The notes: a model not told the origin generated them from the letters alone. A DNA stretch of 46,709 nucleotides from Oscillospiraceae bacterium (GCA_017412585.1 JAFPXK010000033.1:1-46709), one strand, 5' to 3'; numbered from the stretch's first letter, positions 38,715 through 46,709 are shown. Numbers and translations are program-made.

Positions 38715-39740
38715 TTATCTGCGGCGGTTGCGGCCCCAGAACACGTTGTAGCGGTCGGGCTTCCACTCCGGCTTCACGTCCTGCACTGCCTGGGCGGCGG
38801 TGATAACAGCGTCGCCGTTGTCGATGTCGATGAGGGTATAGCGGTCGTTGCCCATGCCCAGCTCCTTCATGTAGCTGAGCTGGCGCAGGCCGTGGCGGCT
38901 CTCGATGCGCTCTATCATGGCCTTGCCGCCGCCGTCGGGCAGGTTGTACAGCAGGTCCACGCAGGCGTTGTCCACCGCCAGGATGTCCAGGGAGGCCAGA
39001 ATGCCCACGTCGGGAGTGACCACAGGCTCCGCCTCGGGGCCCTCGCAGTCGCAGGACACGGACATATTGCGCATGGTGTTGATGAAACAGACGTGGGGGG
39101 CGAAGTGGTCCACGGTGGCCTTGGTGGACTCGGAGATGCGCTCCATCAACTCCTCCTCGGCGATGTCCCACATATCCACGTGGGAGTGAATCTCCTTCTT
39201 GCCGATGCGGCCGTCGGCGCAGCCGATGCCGATGTTCTTGTTGCTGCCGCCGAAGCCGCCCATGGTGTGGCCCTTGAAGTGGGTCAGCACCACGAGAGAA
39301 TCGTAGTCGGCCAGGGTCTTGCCCACGTGCATCTCGGTAAACCACTTGCCGCCGTTCACCGGGAAGGTGGTGACGCCCTGGGCGTCGGTGATATCCACGG
39401 GGCAGAAGGTCCAGCCGTTGATCTCCAGGGTCTGGCGGTGGGCCTCGGTGGTGTAGCGGCTGCCCTCATAATAGGTGTTGGTCTCCACGATGGCGGCGCC
39501 GGGCAGCCGGTCGTCCACCAGGGCCTTCACCCAGGGGCGGGGGATGATGTTGGGGCCATGGGCCTCGCCGGTGTGGAGCTTGATGGCCACCTTGCCGGAG
39601 ATGACGGAGGCCACCCGGTCGTAGATCTTCTTCAGACCGGCCTCGGACAGGTCCCGGGTGAAGAACACCACGGAGCTGTCTCCGGTGCGCCGGTCAAAGG
39701 GGATATAGCGATTGCCGTCTTTGCCGGGAACAGGACTCAT
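38715..39740 (-). CDS. DUF362 domain protein
   Basis: This 341-residue protein belongs to the DUF362 family: SVVFFTRDLSEAGLKKIYDRV, KVAIKLHTGEAHGPNIIPRPW, VVLTHFKGHTMGGFGGSNKNIGIGC (given in part), and DILAVDNACVDLLYNLPDG. Some relatives carry ferredoxin-type cysteine clusters; none is visible here. Function of the family is not established, though a role linked to iron-sulphur or redox proteins is often proposed. It begins 28 nt after the transketolase C-terminal gene with AGGAGG upstream, so it is probably in the same transcript. Confidence 0.85.
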   Translation of the reverse strand: MSPVPGKDGNRYIPFDRRTGDSSVVFFTRDLSEAGLKKIYDRVASVISGKVAIKLHTGEAHGPNIIPRPWVKALVDDRLPGAAIVETNTYYEGSRYTTEAHRQTLEINGWTFCPVDITDAQGVTTFPVNGGKWFTEMHVGKTLADYDSLVVLTHFKGHTMGGFGGSNKNIGIGCADGRIGKKEIHSHVDMWDIAEEELMERISESTKATVDHFAPHVCFINTMRNMSVSCDCEGPEAEPVVTPDVGILASLDILAVDNACVDLLYNLPDGGGKAMIERIESRHGLRQLSYMKELGMGNDRYTLIDIDNGDAVITAAQAVQDVKPEWKPDRYNVFWGRNRRR

Positions 39741-39768
39741 ATTTGTTTCCTCCTATTGGAAATAATGA

Positions 39769-40740
39769 TTATTTGCGGGAAATGGCCTTTTGCACTGCCG
39801 CCACGATGTTGGCGCTGCGCAGGCCGTATTCATCCATCAGGTACGCCTGGGGGCCCACCTGGCCGAAGCGGTCGTCCACGCCCACGAACTCCTGGGGCAC
39901 CGGGCAATGGCGGATGAGGCTGTTGGCCACCACGCTGCCCAGGCCGCAGGTGAGATTGTGATTCTCGGCGGTGACGATGGCGCCGGTGTCACGGGCGGCC
40001 TTCAGGAGCAGATCCTCGTCCAGAGGCTTCCAGGTGAACATATCGATGACCCGGACGGTGATGCCCTGGGAGAGCAGCGCCTCATAGGCCTTCAGGGACT
40101 CGTCCACCATGATGCCGGAGGTGATGATGGTGGCCTGGTCGTGGTCACTCTCGTGGAGCACCACGCCCTTGCCTACGGCGAACTCGGTGTCGTCGCCATA
40201 GACCTGCACCACGCCCTTGCGGACGAAGCGGGTATAGGTGACGGTGCGGATATCCGCCTGGGCCCAGGTGACGAAGGCCAACTGGGCATAGTCGCAGGCG
40301 TCGAACACCACGGACTGGGGGATGGACAGGTACATGGCGCCGTCCTCCAGGGGCATGTGGGTGCCGCCGTTGAAGGCGGCCACCACGCCGGCGTCGCTGC
40401 CCAGCACGTGGACGGGCAGGTCGGCATAGGCGGCGGACATATAGATCTGGTCGTAGATGCGGCGGGAGGCAAAGGTGCCGAAGGAGTGGAGATACACCTT
40501 CTTGCCGGTGGCGGCAAGACCGGCGGCGATACCGGCGGCGTTGGCCTCGGCGATGCCCGCCTCGATGGCACGGTCAGGCCACAGCTGCCTCAGGGACTTG
40601 GTGCCCAGGCAGCTCATCAGGTCGCAGTCCACGTAGACCACGCTGTCATCAGCGGCCATCAATTTCTTCAGCTCTTCCACCAGGCCGTCACGGCAGGCCC
40701 GGGGATCGTTTTCATGCTTGCCAATCAGATTCAGTTTCAT
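39769..40740 (-). CDS. Transketolase, C-terminal subunit
   Basis: This 323-residue protein matches the pyrimidine-binding and C-terminal domains of transketolase. The catalytic region shows IEAGIAEANAAGIAAGLAATG with the Glu that activates thiamine diphosphate, LHSFGTFASRRIYDQI, and a C-terminal TAENHNLTCGLGSVVAN. The ATG at 40740 has GGAGG 8 nt upstream. With its partner encoded 13 nt upstream it forms a split transketolase, common in Firmicutes, which links the pentose phosphate pool with the glyceraldehyde 3-phosphate made from KDPG. Confidence 0.94.
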   Translation of the reverse strand: MKLNLIGKHENDPRACRDGLVEELKKLMAADDSVVYVDCDLMSCLGTKSLRQLWPDRAIEAGIAEANAAGIAAGLAATGKKVYLHSFGTFASRRIYDQIYMSAAYADLPVHVLGSDAGVVAAFNGGTHMPLEDGAMYLSIPQSVVFDACDYAQLAFVTWAQADIRTVTYTRFVRKGVVQVYGDDTEFAVGKGVVLHESDHDQATIITSGIMVDESLKAYEALLSQGITVRVIDMFTWKPLDEDLLLKAARDTGAIVTAENHNLTCGLGSVVANSLIRHCPVPQEFVGVDDRFGQVGPQAYLMDEYGLRSANIVAAVQKAISRK

Positions 40741-40753
40741 TTCCGGCACCTCC

Positions 40754-41587
40754 TCACGCATTTTCGGCATCACGCAGGGCTTGTTCGGCAGCGGCAAGGG
40801 CCTCCTGCCACTGGTCCTCCTTGGGCTGGGAGGAATGGTCGTGCTTGGGCTCGGCAAAGGTGGCGCCCCGGCCCTTGCTGGTGCGCAGCACGATGCAGGA
40901 GGGCACGCCCTTGGCGGCCTTGGCCTTCTCGATGGCGTCATAGATGGCGGCGGTGTCGTGGCCGTCGATCTCCTGGACGTGGAGGCCGAAGCCCGTCACC
41001 TTGGCCGTCAGGTTGCCGTGGGGCAGGATGTCGTCGGTGGGACCGTCCAGCTGATAGCCGTTGCAGTCGATGAAATAGATGATATTGTCCAGCTTGTGAG
41101 CGCAGGCGAAGTGGAACGCCTCCCAGACCTGGCCCTCGTCGGCCTCGCCGTCGCCGATGACGCAGTAGACGAAGCTGTCACGGCCGTCCAGCCGATTGCC
41201 CAGGGCGGCGCCGGTGGCGGTGGACACGCCCTGGCCCAGGGAGCCGGTGGTCAGGTCCACGCCGGGGGTCAGCTTGCGGTCGGTGTGGCTGGGGAAATGG
41301 GTGCCGGGAAAGTTGAGGGTGTAGGCGTCGGCCAGGGGATAGTAGCCCATGAGCCCCAACGTGGCATAGGACACGGGGCCGGCGTGGCCCTTGCTGAGCA
41401 CCAGCCAGTCACGGTCGGGCCAGCGGGGTTGTTTCGGGTCGAAGCGCATCTCCGCGCCGTACAGCACGGCCATCAGCTCCGCCAGATCCACGGAGCCGCC
41501 CACGTGGCCGAAGCCCCGGGAATGGATGACCTTCAGCGTCTCCAGCCGGATTTTCGCGGCCAGAATATCGATTTTTTTCTTGTCCAT
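40754..41587 (-). CDS. Transketolase, N-terminal subunit
   Basis: This 277-residue protein carries the thiamine diphosphate domain: HSRGFGHVGGSVDLAELMAVL, LSKGHAGP, DLTTGSLGQGVS, and the metal/cofactor motif VIGDGEADEGQVWEA...NIIYFIDCN. The start MDKKKIDILAAKI at 41587 has GAGG 8 nt upstream and a strong promoter about 70 nt further up. The open frame continues to 41815 but that lies across the terminator and is not coding. Confidence 0.95.
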   Translation of the reverse strand: MDKKKIDILAAKIRLETLKVIHSRGFGHVGGSVDLAELMAVLYGAEMRFDPKQPRWPDRDWLVLSKGHAGPVSYATLGLMGYYPLADAYTLNFPGTHFPSHTDRKLTPGVDLTTGSLGQGVSTATGAALGNRLDGRDSFVYCVIGDGEADEGQVWEAFHFACAHKLDNIIYFIDCNGYQLDGPTDDILPHGNLTAKVTGFGLHVQEIDGHDTAAIYDAIEKAKAAKGVPSCIVLRTSKGRGATFAEPKHDHSSQPKEDQWQEALAAAEQALRDAENA

Positions 41588-41657
41588 CGTCGATACCTCA
41601 TTCCTCTCGTGCCTGTTTTTCGGTAATGGGCGCCCGTGCGCCTGGATATACGGATAC

Positions 41658-41686
41658 AGTATAACCCAATTTTGCCATAAAGTAAA
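41658..41686 (-). promoter_or_regulatory. Promoter of the transketolase-DUF362 operon
   Basis: Read leftward, TTTACT (41686-41681) and TATACT (41663-41658) are separated by 17 nt. The N-terminal transketolase ATG is about 70 nt downstream. Confidence 0.75.
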
Positions 41687-41700
41687 GCCGGAGAGGGCAG

Positions 41701-41730
41701 AAAAAGAGCCGCCGGTCGGCGGCTCTTTTT
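41701..41730 (-). terminator. Intrinsic terminator after the beta-propeller/PstS lipoprotein gene
   Basis: AAAAAGAGCCGCC (41701-41713) pairs with GGCGGCTCTTTTT (41718-41730) around a 4-nt loop, about 12 nt past the stop at 41742. The leftward transcript ends in a T-rich run. Confidence 0.9.
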
Positions 41731-41741
41731 TGAGAGGGTTT

Positions 41742-43559
41742 TTAGTTTTCGTGGAGGGGGGTGACGCCGGACTGGATGAGGATGTCGTCGCAGGTGGGGC
41801 AGCCGAACCAGTCATACAGCCGCCGGGCGGGGCTGCCGGCCGGCTCGTCGGAGCGGATGACCACGTAGCCCTTGGTGCCCAGGGGATAGGTGCTGTCGGC
41901 CACGCTTTCCGGGGTGGGGGCCACGCCGTCCAGGGACAGGACGCGGACGTCGGTCTCGCCGTAGACGCTGTCCAGATAGGTCATGATGGAGTAGCCTATG
42001 GCATAGGGGTCATACTCCACGGCCCCCACGATGGTGCTCATCTCGTCCAGCCGCTCAAAGCCCGACAGATCCGGGGCGTTGCCGCCGAAAAGCAGCTTGT
42101 CGAACAGCCGCTGGCTGCCGGACTGGTCGTCACGGTACAGCACGTGGATGGAGGCGTCCACGCCGCCAAGCTGGCTCCAGTTGGTGATCTCGCCGCGATA
42201 CACGGCCCGGAGATCCTCCAGGGTGACGTTCGTCACGCCGCAGGCACTGTTGACGATGAACACCAGGCCGTCGCCGCCATAGAGCTTCTGCTCCACGGCA
42301 ACGCCCTTTTCCTGGAGGTAGGCCGCCTCCTCTTCCGTGGGGGCCGCCAGCAGGGCGATGTCCGCCACGCCGTCAGCGATGTTCAGCCACGCCCCGTGGG
42401 TGGTGGAGCAAAGGGGCTGACTGCCCTCCACGCCCTGCTCCTGGCAGAAGAACTGCCAGAGGCGGGAGGTGACGGGCTTGCGGGCAGTGGAGGAATCCAT
42501 CACGGGGAAGGAGCCGTCGGCAAAGAGGCTGCCCTCCACGCCGGGGCGGGTGACCTCCGTGCATGCGCCGCTGGACAGGTCGATGAGATAGCGGTGGACG
42601 CGGAAGCCGTAGTAAGGCTCGCCCCACAGGTCGGTGGTGGCCTCCACGCTGCCGGAGAGCAGCACGTGGTCGCCCAGCACGTCCTCGGTGCGGACGCCCC
42701 AGCCGCTGTTCTCCACCGGGAGAAGGGTGGCGTTGCCGTCCAGGTCGTAAAAATAGGTGTCGGTGGTGCCGGCGGTATCGTTATCCCGCAGAACCAGATA
42801 GCCGCCGCTGCCTACCGCCAGGACGGTGGCGCCGTTGAGATCAAAGGGCAATTCCACGTCGGTCTCCTCGCCGGTGGCCGGGTCGATGCTGACCATGCGG
42901 GAGACGGTGACGCTGCTGCCGTCCATGGCAGAGGTCCAGGTGCGGCGGTGGGCCCAGAGGCGGTCGGCGGCGTTGACGAAGTAATACAGGTCGTCGTCGG
43001 AGGGGTTGGTCTTTTCCCACAGCGTCTCACCGGTGACGGGGTCCATGGCGCACAGCCGGTTGATCACGGTGTCGGAGGTCTCGTCATAGGTGCTTTCGCA
43101 GTAGATGATGGTGTTGCCCCGGGCCGCCAGCTGGTAGGCGCTCTCGGGAAAGGCGATGGCGCGGATGGTTTGGCCGTCATAATAATAGCTGCTGTAGCCG
43201 TCTATCATGGTGAAGGTCCGCACCAGCACGCCGTCCTCCAGGGGCAGAATCTCGCCGGCGCTGGTGCCCACGGCGGCATCAGCCACGGTGCCGTCTTCAT
43301 GGAGGCACAGCAGGCTGCCGCCGCTGAGCATCACCAGCGTGTCACCCCAACGGTAGACCTTGCCGGTGGCGGTGTCCAGCAGGCGGACGGCCTCACCGCC
43401 GTCCACGGGCTGGGCGTAGGGGCGGCCCTGCTCCTGGGTAAAGTAGAGGTAGTCCGGCCCGGTGGGGACGGCGGGGTCGGTGTTCTCTTTTTGCCCGCCG
43501 CAGCCCGCCAGCAACAGCAGGCACAGCAGTGCGGCAGCGATAGGAATGATTGTTTTCAT
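41742..43559 (-). CDS. Lipoprotein fusing a beta-propeller-like domain to a PstS-like binding domain
   Basis: This 605-residue protein has a lipoprotein signal (MKTIIPIAAALLCLLLLAGC; lipidated Cys20). Residues about 35-340 hold repeated short beta units with DG, GD and DPxTGE turns (AMDPVTGETLW, SIDPATGEETDVE), as in PQQ- or DUF5050-type propellers. Residues about 345-605 resemble the periplasmic phosphate-binding PstS fold: GVADIALLAAPTEEE, VFIVNSACGVTNVTLEDLRAVYRGEITNW, RDDQSGSQRLFDKLLF, YPLGTKGYVVIRSD. Plain PstS is about 280-320 residues. No pstCAB genes are near, so it may be a surface sensor or scavenging protein. GGAGG precedes the ATG. Confidence 0.82.
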   Translation of the reverse strand: MKTIIPIAAALLCLLLLAGCGGQKENTDPAVPTGPDYLYFTQEQGRPYAQPVDGGEAVRLLDTATGKVYRWGDTLVMLSGGSLLCLHEDGTVADAAVGTSAGEILPLEDGVLVRTFTMIDGYSSYYYDGQTIRAIAFPESAYQLAARGNTIIYCESTYDETSDTVINRLCAMDPVTGETLWEKTNPSDDDLYYFVNAADRLWAHRRTWTSAMDGSSVTVSRMVSIDPATGEETDVELPFDLNGATVLAVGSGGYLVLRDNDTAGTTDTYFYDLDGNATLLPVENSGWGVRTEDVLGDHVLLSGSVEATTDLWGEPYYGFRVHRYLIDLSSGACTEVTRPGVEGSLFADGSFPVMDSSTARKPVTSRLWQFFCQEQGVEGSQPLCSTTHGAWLNIADGVADIALLAAPTEEEAAYLQEKGVAVEQKLYGGDGLVFIVNSACGVTNVTLEDLRAVYRGEITNWSQLGGVDASIHVLYRDDQSGSQRLFDKLLFGGNAPDLSGFERLDEMSTIVGAVEYDPYAIGYSIMTYLDSVYGETDVRVLSLDGVAPTPESVADSTYPLGTKGYVVIRSDEPAGSPARRLYDWFGCPTCDDILIQSGVTPLHEN

Positions 43560-43589
43560 ATTCTATCCTCCTTGAAAAATGGGTCTCGG

Positions 43590-44270
43590 TCAGCGCTCCT
43601 CTACGGGCACACTGGCCAATACCTTGGTGAAAAATTGATAAAAGGGCACCAATTCGGTGAGACCGTTTATCACGTCGTCCGCCAGCGCCGGGTCGAAGAT
43701 GCGGTCATCCAGGGGGGTGACGGTGCGGACCAGCATGATGTTTTTCTTCTGATACCAGGGGTACAGCAGCTTGCCGGGGTCCCCCTTGGGCCGGGCGTAG
43801 CTCTCCCCTTCCAGCACGAATTCGCTCTGGCGGTTGAACCGGCGCACCAGCTTGGCAAACTCGTCGGCGTGTTCATCCACGTACTTGCGGTACTGGGCCA
43901 GCACCGCCGCCCCGGGGGCCCAGAAGCCCAGGCCGTACTGGTAGAAGTCAGGGCCGATCTCAAACCAGAAGGTGGGGCGGCCCTGCCAGTCCTCCTCCCC
44001 GGAGCGGACGGCAAACCAGAGATTATCCTTGTAGGGGCCCCGGCCGAAGAGGCGGCGGGCGTCCCGGTAAATGCGGCTGACCTTGCAGATCAGGGGCTCG
44101 TCGGGCAGGGCGGCGTGGATGGCGTCATACACCTGATCCGCCAGGGCCTTGGTGGGGGCCAAAAAGTGGTCGGTATAGTCGGACTTGTGGGCCATGAACC
44201 AATCCCGCTCATTGTTGAAGCGGATGCCCCACATGAAGTCCACAGTGGTCTGGTCGTATCCTTGAAACAT
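43590..44270 (-). CDS. DUF2461-family protein
   Basis: This 226-residue soluble protein starts MFQGYDQTTVDFMWGIRFNNERDWF, a typical DUF2461 opening, and has VSRIYRDARRLFGRGPYKDNLWF and FWFEIGPDFYQYGLGFW in the middle. No catalytic role is established for the family. I start at 44270 with AGAGGA 7-8 nt upstream; the frame extension to 44330 covers the promoter. The lipoprotein gene starts 30 nt downstream and may be co-transcribed. Confidence 0.85.
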   Translation of the reverse strand: MFQGYDQTTVDFMWGIRFNNERDWFMAHKSDYTDHFLAPTKALADQVYDAIHAALPDEPLICKVSRIYRDARRLFGRGPYKDNLWFAVRSGEEDWQGRPTFWFEIGPDFYQYGLGFWAPGAAVLAQYRKYVDEHADEFAKLVRRFNRQSEFVLEGESYARPKGDPGKLLYPWYQKKNIMLVRTVTPLDDRIFDPALADDVINGLTELVPFYQFFTKVLASVPVEER

Positions 44271-44301
44271 TTTCTTTTCCTCTTTCGTTTTCTTTGACGG
44301 T

Positions 44302-44330
44302 ATTGTAATCCTTTTTGTTCCGGTCGGCAA
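44302..44330 (-). promoter_or_regulatory. Promoter of the DUF2461 gene
   Basis: Read leftward, TTGCCG (44330-44325) and TACAAT (44307-44302) are separated by 17 nt, about 32 nt before the ATG at 44270. Confidence 0.7.
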
Positions 44331-44346
44331 GGGCGGAAAAGCATGG

Positions 44347-44374
44347 AAAAGAGCCGCTGGACAGCGGCTCTTTT
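44347..44374 (-). terminator. Intrinsic terminator after the aminotransferase gene
   Basis: AAAAGAGCCGCT (44347-44358) pairs with AGCGGCTCTTTT (44363-44374) around a 4-nt loop, about 20 nt past the aminotransferase stop, ending in T residues on the minus strand. Its core GAGCCGC/GCGGCTC is shared with the terminator at 41701-41730. Confidence 0.88.
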
Positions 44375-44395
44375 AATGTCGCGGGGAGATAATCA

Positions 44396-45595
44396 TTATT
44401 TGCCCTGACGCTTATTATACGCCTCGATGCCCAGGGCCAGCAGATCCATGGCCCGCTCCAGGTCGGCCTGCTTCAGCACATAGGCCAGGCGGACCTCATT
44501 TTTGCCCTTGCCTGAGCCGCCGTAGAACCCCTCGCCGGGGGCGAACATGACGGACTCGCCGTGGTCGTTCCACTCATCCAGGAGGAAGTATTGCAGCTTT
44601 TCGGCGTCGTCCACCGGCAGGGCCGCCATGACGTAGAACGCGCCCTTGGGGCACTCGCACACCACGCCGGGAATCTGGGAGAGCTTATGCATCACCGTGT
44701 CGCGGCGGATGTGGTATTCGTCACGGACGGCGGCGAAATAGCCGGGGTCCACGTCGTAGAGGGCGGCGGAGGCGATCTGGTCCAGGGTAGCCACGCTGAG
44801 GCGGGCCTGGCAGTATTTCATGATGTGGTCCAGCAGCTCATGGTTGCGGCTGATAACGCAGCCCACCCGGGCGCCGCAGGCGCTGAACCGCTTGGAGACG
44901 GTGTCGATGAGGATGACGTTGTCCGCCACGTCGTCAAACCGGCCCATGGACTCCAGGGGCTCCCCGGCGTAGACGAACTCCCGGTACGTCTCGTCGCTGA
45001 CGATGAACAAATCATGCTCCTTGGCGATGTCGGCAATGAGGCGCATCTCCTCAGGGGTCAGCACGGTGCCGGTGGGGTTGCCGGGGTTGGTGAGCATGAT
45101 GGCACGGGTGCGGGGGGTGATCTCCCGCTCGATGCGGTCACGGTCGGCGTAGAAGTAACCCTCCTCCGGGTAGGTGGGGATGGGGTGGATGGACGCGCCG
45201 GTGAGGCTGGTCATGGTGTGGTAGTTGGGATAATAGGGCTCGGGGATGAGTATCTCGTCGCCGTCGTCCAGAATGGCGGCGAACACCATCAGCAGCGCCT
45301 CGCTGCCGCCGGCGGTGATATAGATCTCGTCGCTGCCGTAGTGGATGCCCAGGTTGTCGTAATACCGCTGTATGGCGGCGATCAGCTCCGGCACACCGGC
45401 GGAGGGGGCGTAGGCCAGGGTAGGGGCGCTGAAACGCTTCACCGCGTCGAAAAAGGCGGGCGGCGTGACGATGTCCGGCTGGCCGATGTTCAGATGATAC
45501 AGCTTAACGCCCCGCTGCGCGGCAGCCACGGCGCGGGTGTGGAACTTGCGCATGGGGGACAGGCGGCTCTCCACGATCTTATGGGAAAATTGCAT
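44396..45595 (-). CDS. Class I/II pyridoxal-phosphate aminotransferase
   Basis: This 399-residue fold type I aminotransferase has the family landmarks: KLYHLNIGQPDIVTPP, AGGSEALLMVFAAI, LTNPGNPTGTVLTPEEM, IVSDETYREFVYAG with the cofactor-contacting Asp and Tyr, the PLP lysine in DTVSKRFSACGARVG, and a C-terminal NEVRLAYVL. Most such proteins act on aspartate, aromatic or branched amino acids; specificity cannot be read here. GGAGGG precedes the ATG and a consensus promoter lies upstream; it is a single-gene unit. Confidence 0.92.
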   Translation of the reverse strand: MQFSHKIVESRLSPMRKFHTRAVAAAQRGVKLYHLNIGQPDIVTPPAFFDAVKRFSAPTLAYAPSAGVPELIAAIQRYYDNLGIHYGSDEIYITAGGSEALLMVFAAILDDGDEILIPEPYYPNYHTMTSLTGASIHPIPTYPEEGYFYADRDRIEREITPRTRAIMLTNPGNPTGTVLTPEEMRLIADIAKEHDLFIVSDETYREFVYAGEPLESMGRFDDVADNVILIDTVSKRFSACGARVGCVISRNHELLDHIMKYCQARLSVATLDQIASAALYDVDPGYFAAVRDEYHIRRDTVMHKLSQIPGVVCECPKGAFYVMAALPVDDAEKLQYFLLDEWNDHGESVMFAPGEGFYGGSGKGKNEVRLAYVLKQADLERAMDLLALGIEAYNKRQGK

Positions 45596-45646
45596 TGTCG
45601 GCTCCCTCCTGTTCGTAGCATGTTGAGAATGAATACTAATGCGTGT

Positions 45647-45675
45647 ATATTAGCCTATTTTGGTAAAAAATGCAA
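45647..45675 (-). promoter_or_regulatory. Aminotransferase promoter
   Basis: Read leftward, TTGCAT (45675-45670) and TAATAT (45652-45647) are separated by 17 nt. The ATG at 45595 is about 50 nt downstream, preceded by GGAGGG. Confidence 0.75.
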
Positions 45676-45709
45676 CTGAAAAACGCATAAAAGTGGGGAA
45701 CAATTCTAC

Positions 45710-45740
45710 AAAAAATGCGGGCATTTCGCCCGCATTTTTT
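45710..45740. terminator. Bidirectional-type intrinsic terminator
   Basis: AAAAAATGCGGGC (45710-45722) pairs with GCCCGCATTTTTT (45728-45740) around ATTTC. Both strands carry a 3' T run. It separates the aminotransferase promoter from the leftward mreB transcript. Confidence 0.88.
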
Positions 45741-45765
45741 AGACCGCTTGAAAAGCTTCGCAGAA

Positions 45766-45922
45766 TTCGCGCCTCGAAAGGCGCGAACCTATTCCAATCA
45801 AAATTTCTGACGACATGCGCGTCAGAAATTTTACTTCTCAGACCGCGCAGTGTGCGAGCGAAGCGAGTGCATGGAGCGGGCTGCCAACCCAGTCTTCAAA
45901 AATGACAGCGTCATTTTTGAAG
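45766..45922. repeat. Three further tandem inverted repeats between the terminator and mreB
   Basis: In about 160 nt lie an 8-bp stem (TTCGCGCC with GGCGCGAA, 45766-45787), a 12-bp stem (AAAATTTCTGAC with GTCAGAAATTTT, 45800-45832), and a 13-bp stem (CTTCAAAAATGAC with GTCATTTTTGAAG, 45894-45922). No ORF of note is present. It may be a repetitive non-coding element or a series of mRNA 3'-end structures for mreB. The rest of the 45596-45926 gap holds only the promoter and terminator listed separately. Confidence 0.6.
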
Positions 45923-45926
45923 AGAA

Positions 45927-46709
45927 TCAGTTCATCTGGCGGCGACGGCTCAGGTTCACGGTGCCGTCGGTCATGGAGTTGAGGCTGTCCAGGCTGCGGC
46001 CGGTGCCCTCCGCCACGCAGGAGATGGCGTTCTCCGCCACGATGGTGTGGATGCCGGTGCGGGCGGTGATCAGCTTGTCGAAGCCGTCCACCAGGGAGCC
46101 GCCGCCGGTCATGACGATGCCGTTATTGGAGATGTCGGCCACCAGCTCGGGGGGCGTGCGCTCCAGCACGCCGTGAACGGCCTCCATCACCCGCTCCACA
46201 GGCTCCTCAAAGGCCTCCAGCATCTCGGTGGAGGACACGGTGATGGTGCGGGGCAGGCCGGTGAGCATGCAGCGGCCCTTGATCTCGAGGCTGGTCTCCT
46301 CCTCCTTGGGGAAGACGCAGCCGATCTCCATCTTCATCAGCTCCGCGGTGCGCTCACCGATGAGCAGATTGTGCTTGCGGCGCATATACTTGACGATGGC
46401 CTCGTTGAACTGGTCGCCGGCCACCTTGATGGAGGCGGACTCCACCACGCCGCTGAGGGAGATGACGGCGATGTCGCTGGTGCCGCCGCCGATATCCACC
46501 ACCATGTGGCCGTCGGGCTTGGCAATGTCGATGCCGGCGCCGATGGCGGCGGCCACGGGCTCCTCGATGAGGTACACACGGCGGGCGCCGGCCGGGATGC
46601 CGGCATCCACCACGGCGCGCTCCTCCCCCTCGGTGATGCCGCTGGGCACGCAGATGATGACCCGGGGCTTGAACAGCTGGAAGCCGCCCTGCACCTTATG
46701 GATGAACTC
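45927..46709 (-). CDS. mreB: MreB/Mbl cell-shape protein, C-terminal part (start beyond window)
   Basis: The reading frame enters at the right edge and gives 260 residues. Actin-family motifs of MreB are clear: PRVIICVPSGITEGEERAV, YLIEEPVAAAIGAGIDI, DIGGGTSDIAVISL, and the late NNGIVMTGGGSLVDGFDKLI. MreB forms membrane-associated filaments that guide cell-wall synthesis in elongating cells. The missing N-terminal part should hold the first phosphate loop. MreB, Mbl and MreBH cannot be told apart from this part. Confidence 0.95.
   Translation of the reverse strand, partial: EFIHKVQGGFQLFKPRVIICVPSGITEGEERAVVDAGIPAGARRVYLIEEPVAAAIGAGIDIAKPDGHMVVDIGGGTSDIAVISLSGVVESASIKVAGDQFNEAIVKYMRRKHNLLIGERTAELMKMEIGCVFPKEEETSLEIKGRCMLTGLPRTITVSSTEMLEAFEEPVERVMEAVHGVLERTPPELVADISNNGIVMTGGGSLVDGFDKLITARTGIHTIVAENAISCVAEGTGRSLDSLNSMTDGTVNLSRRRQMN

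Overview
The window looks like chromosomal DNA from a GC-rich anaerobic Firmicute, most likely a gut member of the Clostridia (Oscillospiraceae, Flavonifractor/Lawsonibacter-like). That is an inference. It rests on AGGAGG-type ribosome binding sites, sigma-A-type promoters, LplA/B/C-type ABC importer parts, MsmK-type ATPases, a type I-C CRISPR system and an uxaABC/kdg/kdu pectin pathway. The window begins inside a CRISPR array and ends inside an mreB-like gene.

Region 1 (1-9456) is a type I-C CRISPR-Cas locus, all leftward: cas5-cas8c-cas7-cas3-cas4-cas1-cas2, a leader, then at least 17 identical 33-nt repeats. cas3 lies between cas7 and cas4, not at the head of the operon where type I-C usually has it. 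The most interesting element is just upstream of cas5, on the opposite strand. It is a complete small transcription unit: a consensus promoter at 9320-9348, a single degenerate CRISPR repeat at 9370-9402, a 14-nt guide, and a terminator-like hairpin. The first 11 guide bases match exactly a site at 9286-9296 preceded by TTC, the type I-C PAM. That site lies between the cas promoter (-35 at 9267-9272) and the small RNA's own promoter. I read this as a crRNA-like regulatory RNA (CreR-type) that lets the I-C Cascade repress its own operon.

Region 2 (9457-10218) is a GT-rich stretch with inverted repeats and no convincing gene, then a promoter, an unrecognised 40-residue ORF and two strong hairpins.

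Region 3 (10219-36719) is a pectin utilisation locus. One leftward operon (22966 down to 10219) encodes a GH4 alpha-galacturonidase, an MsmK-type ATPase, KduI, KduD, an esterase, a KDPG aldolase-VOC fusion, two KDG kinases, UxaC, UxaB and UxaA. A divergent AraC-family regulator stands at its head. A second leftward operon (34803 down to 23822) encodes an S-component-like membrane protein, LplB- and LplC-type permeases, a very large binding lipoprotein, four small four-helix membrane proteins around a second MsmK-type ATPase, a GH28 polygalacturonase and a GH105 hydrolase. A divergent pectinesterase and a TIM-barrel epimerase/isomerase follow. None of the pectin enzymes shows a signal peptide. 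Oligogalacturonides therefore seem to be imported intact, demethylated and cut in the cytoplasm, and both galacturonate (UxaCBA) and unsaturated uronate (KduI, KduD) are channelled to KDG, KDPG, pyruvate and glyceraldehyde 3-phosphate.

Region 4 (36787-46709) carries an AEC transporter, a second AraC-family regulator, a DUF362 protein, a split transketolase, a beta-propeller/PstS-like fusion lipoprotein, a DUF2461 protein, a class I aminotransferase, a cluster of hairpins, and the C-terminal part of an MreB/Mbl protein.
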